From Chitinophagaceae bacterium (GTDB taxonomy: Bacteria; Bacteroidota; Bacteroidia; Chitinophagales; Chitinophagaceae): a DNA stretch of 64,000 nt. A program made the translations under genes and the position numbers. The DNA lies in contig JAMLGT010000004.1 of assembly GCA_023957755.1 (NCBI GenBank), positions 62,001-126,000 of the forward strand, in the 5' to 3' direction. Under the pieces are notes generated by a model that did not search any database, was not told the origin of the DNA, and saw nothing but the letters and a program-made list of their open reading frames with translations. How positions within the stretch are numbered: the first letter of the stretch is position 1; the number at the start of each line of letters is the position of its first letter. Below are positions 58,055 through 64,000 of this stretch, piece after piece.

Positions 58055-58789
58055 AATAGCAGGTAACGGCAGTTCGTCTAAAAACTCCCACTGCACTCAT
58101 AAAAATAAGTCATTTAAGCTTTATACAAGACCATGAGAGCGATTTGATTTTGCAGCCTTAATCCTGAATGAAAAAAATAGATGGAACAGTGAAGCCGAAA
58201 ATGGCTTTGTAAGCCGACCTTAAGAGCAAAAATGGAAAGCCAAAACTCCTGCAGGAACTTTTGTAACAGTTTTTTATCCACAAGGCTCATGATCCGGCGC
58301 AGGTTGAGTGCCGTGCACATCCATCCCAACTTCTGATTATTTTTCCGGAGATTGTTTGGTTACAAAAGCAAATGCCGGGAGGCTGATACTTTCGGCAAAG
58401 AGCTCAATGAAACGGACATCGTGAGCAGGGTCAATGATTTCATCGAGGAAGAGCGAAAAGAGGGTGCATTGATTTCGGTCTTTTCCTTTAATGTATTGCA
58501 TACCTCAATTTACGAAAATTATATACGTGTATGCATAATATTTACACACAAAGTGTGTATTAGTTTTTAGACAATGTGCCGTCCAGGGCTTGGTGCTGCG
58601 CTGGCATTCAATGGACCTTTCGCTGGAATCCTCATAGCTATCGGGGCCTAGTAACTAACCTGTAACCGAGGATAAATACAAAAGCTGAACAAAGGACTTT
58701 CAGCGAGGACTGCCGATGAACAATGAACCTAAAGCCGATATTTATTCCTTCAGCCAGTGTAGAAGCAAGCCCCTTGTTGTGCGTTCGCC
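58055..58789. repeat. attC-like site A (interrupted by MITE A)
   Basis: Reading the minus strand: R'' GCACAAC (58776-58789 arm), L'' AAGGGGCTTG (58766-58775), a spacer of about 170 bp, L' CAAGCCCTGG (58583-58593), the MITE, then R' GTTACCTGCTATT (58055-58067). L'' and L' are complementary; R'' pairs with the arm at the far side of its own cassette (59380-59392). The spacer holds no gene and is partly similar to that of site D. Confidence 0.55.
58070..58578 (-). mobile_element. MITE A, internally deleted IS1182-type element
   Basis: Terminal inverted repeats GTCTAAAAACT at 58076 and AGTTTTTAGAC ending at 58572 (497 bp between), extended by CAGTTC/AATGTG. On the minus strand the first 54 codons of a transposase survive (58501-58337, MQYIKGKDRNQCTLFS...DVRFIELFAESISLP), then the sequence jumps to the C-terminus (TALNLRRIMSLVDKKLLQKFL, read in another frame). 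The N-terminal and C-terminal motifs are those of IS1182-family transposases. Flanks ACGG and CCGT are not a direct repeat in this copy. Confidence 0.75.
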
Positions 58790-58791
58790 TT

Positions 58792-59127
58792 TTAGTTCTT
58801 CAGGTTTAAAGATTGAATGATATTCTTTAGTGTCTTGTCATCAATATTGTCCAGTTCTGACTTGTCGTAAATAGTCAACAGATAAACTTCTTTATTCTCG
58901 TTGATAAGATAAGTTATGATACGTCCCCCGCCGCTTTTACCTTTTCTTTTGCTTCTGATTGCAACTCTGATTTTATAGGTGTTGTTGCCTAAAGGTGTTC
59001 CAATGTCTGGTTGATTAGTTAACGTTTCATCTAGTTCCGCAAGTTCTGCTTTCAAAGAGGAGAATTTTTTTGAAAGACGTTTCGCCTCCTTTTTAAACCT
59101 TTCTGTCGGAACAACACTAAAGTTCAT
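58792..59127 (-). CDS. RelE/ParE-type toxin (cassette 2)
   Basis: A 111-residue protein with the RelE/ParE-fold pattern: TERFKKEAKRLSKKF at the N-terminus, the basic YKIRVAIRSKRKGKSGGGRIITY (about 50-72) and VYLLTIYDKSELDNI. Toxins of this superfamily cut mRNA at the ribosome or poison gyrase. It overlaps the antitoxin gene by 11 bp and shares its mRNA. The gene appears intact. Confidence 0.85.
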   Translation of the reverse strand: MNFSVVPTERFKKEAKRLSKKFSSLKAELAELDETLTNQPDIGTPLGNNTYKIRVAIRSKRKGKSGGGRIITYLINENKEVYLLTIYDKSELDNIDDKTLKNIIQSLNLKN

Positions 59128-59335
59128 TCAGAAATTCGTTTAACTTCTGTTTGTGTCCTTTCTGTTTCTTAAGAGTAGCAACCTCTTCAAATGCTTCCTT
59201 AAGGTCTGAACGAAGTTTTAGAGCTTGCTCATATTTCCTGAGCTTGTTAAGCACCTTTTTCCAATCGGTCAGTGGCAACTGGACGGCTTGAGTATCTCCG
59301 TTCATATCGTTAACGTATTGAAGTGCAATTTTCAT
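59117..59335 (-). CDS. Antitoxin partner of the RelE/ParE-type toxin (cassette 2)
   Basis: A 72-residue, charged protein with a helical, coiled-coil-like C-terminal half (KYEQALKLRSDLKEAFEEVATLKKQKGHKQKL). The small size, antitoxin-first order and overlap with the toxin gene make it the cognate antitoxin. No DNA-binding motif is obvious. Confidence 0.8.
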   Translation of the reverse strand: MKIALQYVNDMNGDTQAVQLPLTDWKKVLNKLRKYEQALKLRSDLKEAFEEVATLKKQKGHKQKLNEFLNEL

Positions 59336-59400
59336 ATTCCAAATTTACTGCTTTTTGTCCACTTGTGGATAGTTTGGATGGTGACGCACAACGTCCGTCC

Positions 59401-59765
59401 GGCTAAAAACTACCATTGCACTCATAAAAATAGGTCATTTACGCTTTATACAACCCAATGAAAGGAAGCTGATTTTTCAGTGCTGATCCTGAACGAAAAA
59501 AAATAGATGGAATAGTGGAGCCGAAAATGGCTTTGTAAGCCGACTTTGAGAGTAAAAAATGAAAGCCAAAGCTCCTGCAGGAACTTTTGCAACAGGTTTT
59601 TGTCCACAAGGTTCATGATCCGGCGCAGGTTGAGTGCCGTGCACATCAACCCCACATCCGCACTCGCTCTTTTCATACCCCGCCTGGTGACGACATAATA
59701 AAATCCCCATTGCCCTTTGAATCAGCAGGAAGCATTTGTCTCTGGCCACGACCATGCTAATCTTC
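59401..59765 (-). mobile_element. Remnant of an IS1182-type transposase gene (C-terminus)
   Basis: The minus strand reads FKGQWGFYYVVTRRGMKR, then ASADVGLMCTALNLRRIMN and LVDKNLLQKFLQELW, the conserved end of IS1182-family transposases. The left end matches the MITE ends (GCTAAAAACTACCATTGCA) but with GG for GT at the tip. A stop lies just before the conserved block. A TTTTTAGACATTG at 59921-59933 might be the other end, although the sequence between does not match the MITEs. Confidence 0.7.
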
Positions 59766-60229
59766 TTTATCCGAGGAGCGATGGATAAACAGTTATTGGT
59801 GGCTCGTCAACTTTATGGTGCCTAATCCTACTGAATACAGTGTTGAGGGGGGCATCATAGGAAGTGAACGAATTAGCAAACAAAGATGATGGAGTTGAAA
59901 ATGAAAAATCAGGAAGCAAATTTTTAGACATTGCTCAGAAAGTGTCTCTGCTATTAAACCGGCACCTTGATAACCATAGAAGTGTTTGGCAAGCGTGGGA
60001 CGCCTGAAAAATATTTTACGGAAAACCAATCTGTGCGTGTCCAACTTTCATAGCCGGATGGGTAAGGGGTTTTGTGTCTGCTAAAAATGAAAAACACCAG
60101 ATACTGCACCTGATGAAAACCCTTCTGAAAACTTAGTTTCCCAAACCTGATAGTACAGCTCAAATCTTCTTCACGACATCTCCATATTAACCGGTTTTCC
60201 CAAATAACGGGACAGGCTGTTCAACATGC
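59766..60229. other. Unassigned stretch inside site B
   Basis: About 460 bp with only short, unsupported frames on the minus strand. It may be a cassette whose gene has decayed beyond recognition, or transposon remains. No motif identified. Confidence 0.4.
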
Positions 60230-60283
60230 GGCTTCATTGTTGGTACTACGCACCCAACGAAGCCTTAGTTGTTAGCTGTGGTT

Positions 60284-60598
60284 TTATCTCGCCACATTAA
60301 ATTTTGCATTGGGAAGTTCAACTTGAAGTTTCACTTTTGCTTTTAATGCTGTAAAAACTTTCATCAATGTATCAATTGTTACATTGCTTGCATTGCTTTC
60401 AAGTCGTGAAATTTGTGCTTTTTGAACACCCACAAGTTCTCCAAGTTGTTCCTGTGTCAGTTTACGTTCTTTTCTACTTTCTTTAATAGCTTTGCCAATT
60501 AAGTCCATTTGTAACTCGTATTCAAATCTGTCACGGTTTGGCGTTCCTTTTTTGCCTATTATTTTGTCTTGAACTTGGTCTAATGTGTATGTTTTCAT
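60284..60598 (-). CDS. XRE-family HTH antitoxin, HigA-like (cassette 3)
   Basis: A 104-residue protein with a helix-turn-helix (KLTQEQLGELVGVQKAQISRLES, about 46-68) preceded by a DRFEYELQMDLIGKAIKESRKERK helix. It is 3 bp downstream of the toxin pseudogene, the toxin-first order typical of higBA. It probably neutralised the toxin and represses its own promoter. It remains intact while the toxin is broken. Its TAA stop falls in the left arm of the module. Confidence 0.85.
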   Translation of the reverse strand: MKTYTLDQVQDKIIGKKGTPNRDRFEYELQMDLIGKAIKESRKERKLTQEQLGELVGVQKAQISRLESNASNVTIDTLMKVFTALKAKVKLQVELPNAKFNVAR

Positions 60599-60601
60599 AC
60601 T

Positions 60602-60946
60602 CTACTTTTTTAATTTGTCATTAAAATATTTCGTTCGCTGTTTCTCTGCTTTGTCAATTTCGTTGTCTGGCACTTTACTTCGTTTTTTAATAAATCCGTG
60701 TGTCGAAATAACCAAGGTATTAGTATTCTCAGTCTTGTCCCAAAATGCTAAAAGTCTTTATTGCACCCCTTGATAAAGTGTCCTGAACTCCCAAATGTCG
60801 TCAGTAAGTTTTTTGAATAGTACTGGGTCGTGTTTTTGTTGAGCTTTTCTAATGTTGTAAAGTATCTTGTTTGAGTGTTTGATGTCAAGCGATTTCAAAA
60901 ATTCAAATGCTTCACTCAAAAAAACTATCTCAAAGTAATTATCCAT
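60602..60946 (-). pseudogene. HigB-like toxin gene with premature stop (cassette 3)
   Basis: The frame from ATG at 60946 gives 62 residues (MDNYFEIVFLSEAFEFLKSL ... DDIWEFRTLYQGVQ), then TAA at 60760, then continues without frameshift as RLLAFWDKTENTNTLVIS and THGFIKKRSKVP to TAG at 60602. The undisturbed protein would be about 114 residues, the usual size of phage-derived Gp49-like HigB toxins, in which a Tyr is expected at the stop position (QYRLLAFWD). A single base change (TAT or TAC to TAA) explains it. Confidence 0.8.
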
Positions 60947-61027
60947 ACTTGCATTTTGTCTATGCTATACAAATATAGCAAAAGTTTCGTTATAATGAAA
61001 CTTTATTTTTGACAGAGTGTCGCCCAA

Positions 61028-61688
61028 AAATCACAGCTAACGTGAGTTCGTCTAAAAACTATCCTTGCACTCATAAAAATAGATCATTTACGCTTTATAC
61101 AACCCAATGAAAGGAAGCTGATTTTTCAGTGCTAATCCTGAACGAAAAAAATAGATGGAACAGTGAAGCCGAAAATAATTTTGCATTCCTCTTTTTCAGC
61201 TGAAAATGGAAAGCCAAAGCTCCTACAGGAACTTTTGTAACAGTTTTTTATCCACTAAGTTCATGTTCCGGCGCAGGTTGAGTGCCGTGAACATCCATCC
61301 CAACTTCTGATTATTTTTCCTGGGACTGTTTGGTTACAAAAGCAAATGCCGGGAGGCTGATACTTTCGGCAAAGAGGGCAATGAAACGGACATCGTGAGC
61401 AGGGGCAATGATTTCATCGCGGCAGAGCGGAAAGAGGGTGCATTGATTGCGGTCTTTTCCTTTGATGTATTGCATACCTTAATTTCCGAAAACTATATAC
61501 GTGTATGCATAATGCTTACACACAGGTTGTGTATTAGTTTTTAGACAGTCTGACGGTTTCGGGCTTTGCGTTCGGGCAGGTTTCGGAGCACAAAACTGTC
61601 AACCTGCATTGAACTTAAATAGAAGCACAAAGCTCCAAGTTTACACATCACCCCGCCTGACGCAAAACCCGTGTTACCAGCCGTTTTT
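61028..61688. repeat. attC-like site C (interrupted by MITE C)
   Basis: Minus strand: R'' TGGTAAC arm (61673-61688), L'' CGGGTTTTGCGTCAGG (61653-61671), about 70-bp spacer, L' complementary to it (61560-61580), the MITE, then R' GTTAGCTGTGATTTT (61028-61042). The L arms match over most of 19-21 bases. Without the MITE the site would be about 150 bp, near the upper limit for known attC sites. Confidence 0.6.
61045..61552 (-). mobile_element. MITE C, internally deleted IS1182-type element
   Basis: Same structure as MITE A: GTCTAAAAACT from 61051 to AGTTTTTAGAC ending 61546 (496 bp). The N-terminal transposase remnant of 54 codons lies at 61475-61311 on the minus strand. Extended ends are GAGTTC and AGTCTG. 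Flanking tetramers ACGT (61041) and ACGG (61553) match at three of four positions, compatible with a worn 4-bp target duplication. Confidence 0.75.
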
Positions 61689-62644
61689 TTATCTTCTAAT
61701 CCGAAGTCCAACTCTGTCATTGTCTATATATATGTTGTATTCCTGTTCATTTGGCTCAAATATGAAAGGCTTAATTTCATTCGTAATACCGTTTTCAGCA
61801 TAATCTCGAACAGCAAACGGTATAATAATTCTTGGTCTGTAATAGTCAAGGAATTCAAAATGCCAAAAGTGTCTGAACGGAAATTCATCAGGGAATAATT
61901 TCTCAAACGGTCTGTATGAAAGTTCAATTTCATAAAATTTTTCACCTTGAATTTCTGTCACACGATTATTAAAATACTTTTCATTTAAAAACTCCGATAG
62001 TCCGCTGTAATATTCTTTTGTCAGCTGTCTTAGCAATTCATTGTCGTATGGCACATTATCATTAAATGGGTCGTGATATTTTACATTTTACTTGATTATA
62101 AGTCATATGAAACTGAAGCGACCGTAAAATTTACTCGTATGCCACCTGTCTGAGATTGGTTTTTATGATTATTCATAGTTCCAAAGCCACCCGAAAATCC
62201 TTTTGCTTCTATGGCAAATCGCGAATTTGTAGTATATGCCAATAAATCAGGTCTTCTAACTTGTCTGCCGTTTACAAAAAGCGGAATAGGAGGATTGTGA
62301 ATTCTCATTGCAGCTTCATAATTCACTGTGTATATGCTTTGGTCAATGCGTTTGGAGAGAAAGTCCGCAATTGCTTTGCCTGCAAGATTTGAGAATTGTC
62401 CTTTTTCTGTAGGGTCAGATAATTGAATTGGTGGTTCTGAAAATCTGTCGTTGTTAAATGCTTGTCGTTGTATGTAACTGCTATAATGAAAAAACATAGC
62501 AAGTGTCCGAATAAGTTTTTGCGGTCGTGGAGCATAACCTTGTCCAGCAATTGCCAAATGTTTTGCAAAAGCAAGTCTTGTCAAACGGTGTGTTTGATTG
62601 GTAATTGTCCCTGCGGTGTCTTTATATTCAACTTGTATGTTCAT
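61689..62644 (-). pseudogene. PD-(D/E)XK nuclease-like gene split by frameshifts (cassette 4)
   Basis: Two consecutive frames (62644-62096 and 62054-61689) appear to be one broken gene of about 317 codons. The first part carries RRPDLLAYTTNSRFAIEAKGF, a PD...ExK restriction-nuclease active site at about 130-148, and stops at SVSYDL. With one base restored near 62100 and one A removed from the A-run near 62084, the text runs on as YNQVKCKYHDPFNDNVPYDN into the second part (LLRQLTKEYYSGLSEFLNEKYF). The intact protein would resemble a restriction-type endonuclease. Confidence 0.65.
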
Positions 62645-62661
62645 TGTTTTTCTGTCGTCCT

Positions 62662-63384
62662 AAAATGGCTGGTAACGGCAGTCCGTCTAAAAACTACCAT
62701 TGCACTCATAAAAATAAGCTATTTGCGCTTTATACAAGCCTATGAAAGGAAGCTGATTTTTCAGCCCTAATCCTGAACGGAAAAGAATTGATGGAACAGT
62801 GAAGCCGAAAATGGCTTCCTAAATAGTCTTTAAGAGCAAAAAAGGAAAGCCAAAGCTCCTGCAGGAACTTTTGCAACAGTTTTTTGTCCACAAGGTTCAT
62901 GATAAGGCGCAGGTTGAGTGCTGTGATCATCCACCCCAACTTCTAATTATTTTTACAGAGACTGTTTGGTTACAAAAGCAAATGCGGGAGGCTGATACTT
63001 TCGGCAAAGAGGTCAATGAAACGGACATCGTTATCAGGGTCAATGATTTCATCTAGGCAGAGCGGAAAGAGGGTGCACTGATTGCGGTCTTTTCCTTTGA
63101 TGTATTGCATACCTCAATTTACGAAAACTATGTACGTGTATGCATCCTATTTATACATAGGGTGTGTGTTAGTTTTTAGACAGTCTGACGGCCACGCATT
63201 GGCGATGGCTGGGTAATTTATAACTTTCTGCCGGAACGTCTGCCAGTAAACGAACAAAAAGTTGAGATTTTTATTCTGTTGCTCAATAAAGAACTTTCAG
63301 CCCGGAACTACTGTCCAATAGCGAACAAAAAGCTGATGAAATGTACGTCACGCCCAGCTATTGCCAATGCGATGTAAGCAGCAG
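62662..63384. repeat. attC-like site D (interrupted by MITE D)
   Basis: Minus strand: R''-like CTGCTGCTTAC (63374-63384), L'' CGCATTGGCAATAGCTGGG (63353-63371), about 140-bp spacer, L' CCCAGCCATCGCCAATGCG (63195-63213), the MITE, then R' GTTACCAGCCATTTT (62662-62676). The L arms match at 17 of 19 positions. The spacer contains two GAACAAAAAG(T/C)TGA repeats and no gene. Confidence 0.6.
62679..63187 (-). mobile_element. MITE D, internally deleted IS1182-type element
   Basis: GTCTAAAAACT from 62685 to AGTTTTTAGAC ending 63181, 497 bp like MITE A. Extended ends CAGTCC and AGTCTG make imperfect 17-bp terminal repeats. It is flanked on both sides by ACGG (62675-62678 and 63188-63191), a probable 4-bp target duplication. 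The transposase N-terminal remnant (from 63110) has lost one base. Confidence 0.8.
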
Positions 63385-63425
63385 TTTGGAATTTGTCAAC
63401 CAAAAGTCTGTAAGGATTCTGATTT

Positions 63426-63944
63426 CTATTCTGTAATCACGACTACATTATAGATTTTTGGCGTTATTCCGTATGGCTTCATAAACAGAGATTTGTTATT
63501 AGTTAAATATTCCAACAATAATTGTAATTTCTTCGCACTCTTCTTGTTTGAAATTTGATGGTTAATCAATGGCATGACTGCTTCAATCTCATTTTCTTTA
63601 TTTCTTGCAACAGCCATGTATCTATCTCCGTTAGAATATGGTACTCTTGACACCTTAATAATACTGGTTCCAGACCTTAACTCAAATGATTGCATTTTTG
63701 CCCTTTGTTTAATTTTGAGCATGTCAATAAGGTACTTCACGTTTGCATAGAAAGTGTCAATATTCGTCTTCTCAATTGGAAAATACCCACTTTTTACTTG
63801 TTCGGCAGAAACACTATCTGTGAATAACATTGGTCGGTCAAAGTCTCTCGCAATTAATGCAATCTTCTGAGAATAAACATTAGTTGATGACAAAATCAAT
63901 AAAAGAGTAAGTATCCTAAAAATTTTTTGTTTTTTAATTTTCAT
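63426..63944 (-). CDS. Hypothetical secreted protein (cassette 5)
   Basis: A 172-residue protein with a signal peptide (about 1-26, basic KIKKQK then a hydrophobic core ending NVYSQ). The mature part is mixed alpha/beta and contains SGTSIIKVSRVPYSNGDRYMAVARNKENE. No family recognised. By analogy with the other modules its right arm, complementary to CTGCTGCTTAC, should lie just beyond the window. The 240 bp to its left are site D. Confidence 0.7.
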   Translation of the reverse strand: MKIKKQKIFRILTLLLILSSTNVYSQKIALIARDFDRPMLFTDSVSAEQVKSGYFPIEKTNIDTFYANVKYLIDMLKIKQRAKMQSFELRSGTSIIKVSRVPYSNGDRYMAVARNKENEIEAVMPLINHQISNKKSAKKLQLLLEYLTNNKSLFMKPYGITPKIYNVVVITE

Positions 63945-64000
63945 TTTAATTTCCAGTTATATTTTGAAAACAAACTTAAAGTGCAAAACAACTTCCAATC

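Larger units (their letters stand above)
59380..60285. repeat. attC-like site B (interrupted by an IS remnant)
   Basis: Minus strand: R'' AGCTAAC arm (60271-60285), L'' GGCTTCGTTGG (60254-60264), a 10-base loop, L' CCAACAATGAAGCC (60230-60243, with a 3-base bulge), about 460 bp of unassigned sequence, the IS1182 remnant, then R' GTTGTGCGTCACC (59380-59392). The L arms form a compact hairpin just beyond the antitoxin gene, the clearest attC-like fold in the array. Confidence 0.55.
57456..63425 (-). other. Integron-like gene-cassette array (no integrase seen)
   Basis: Small-gene modules, all on the minus strand; the first four are each bounded by a private inverted repeat: GTTACCTGCT(G/A)TT for the acetyltransferase; GTTGTGCGT for the RelE-type pair; GTTAGCTGTG(G/A)TTTT for the HigBA-type pair; GTTACCAGCC(G/A)TTTT for the nuclease remnant. 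A fifth module (the secreted protein) continues past the right edge. In three modules the last gene's stop codon lies in or directly against its left arm. Between modules are nested complementary arms (listed as sites A-D). This is the layout of integron attC sites R''-L''-L'-R', but the R boxes fit NNNNAAC/GTTNNNN rather than the strict RYYYAAC/GTTRRRY. Confidence 0.6.

Noticed and set aside
58114-58329. Short minus-strand frames repeated at 58.1, 59.5 and 62.8 kb that look like a small gene family
   Set aside because: They are the C-terminal piece of the IS1182-type transposase inside the MITEs and the IS remnant, not independent genes.
58070-63187. Reading the three MITEs as the cassette attC sites themselves
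   Set aside because: They are identical copies with transposase remains, whereas the module arms are private to each module and lie outside the MITE ends.

Overview
The window looks like a chromosome segment from a member of the Bacteroidota, most plausibly Chitinophagaceae-like. This rests on SusC/SusD pairs, type IX secretion sorting domains, a gliding-motility-type C-terminal domain, a FecI/FecR/STN-TonB signalling set, DUF3822, DUF3667, DUF4920 and LpxK, and a TAnnTTTG-type promoter in front of ndk. No rRNA, tRNA or CRISPR array was seen.

Layout. 1-12 kb: an S9 peptidase (its start lies left of the window), a small membrane protein, a thioredoxin-like protein and three large secreted proteins. 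12.5-22.8 kb: a glycan-utilisation locus of ROK regulator, SusC, SusD and a GH31 enzyme carrying FnIII, discoidin, dockerin and cohesin-like domains. 22.8-35.3 kb: mostly housekeeping and transport genes (ABC-F, RDD, FabH, esterase, YeiH-type exporter, ABC-2 exporter, amidohydrolase, GNAT, urea transporter). 35.5-45.4 kb: a minus-strand iron-starvation-type locus of ECF sigma, FecR anti-sigma, STN-TonB receptor, DUF4876 lipoprotein, DUF6850-like barrel, di-haem peroxidase and DUF4920. 45.8-56.4 kb: CoA-transferase and divergent symporter, lpxK with folate cyclo-ligase, rsmD with DUF3822, ndk, an OmpA-family protein and DUF3667. Six full copies and one partial copy of a roughly 135-bp palindromic repeat sit between genes across 3-57 kb.

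56.5-64 kb is different: a gene graveyard followed by an accessory array. Five small-gene modules, all on the minus strand, hold an acetyltransferase, a RelE/ParE-type toxin-antitoxin pair, a HigBA-type pair with a broken toxin, a broken PD-(D/E)XK nuclease and an unknown secreted protein. The first four modules are each enclosed by their own 13-15 bp inverted repeat of the form GTTNNNN...NNNNAAC. Between modules there is a second, nested pair of complementary arms. This R''-L''-L'-R' layout, the uniform orientation and the gene content are those of an integron cassette array with attC sites. No integrase is visible; by orientation it would lie beyond the right edge. Three junctions carry a roughly 500-bp MITE derived from an IS1182-type transposon, always at the same place beside the GTT core, and the fourth carries a transposase remnant. 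I regard this array as the most interesting system in the window.
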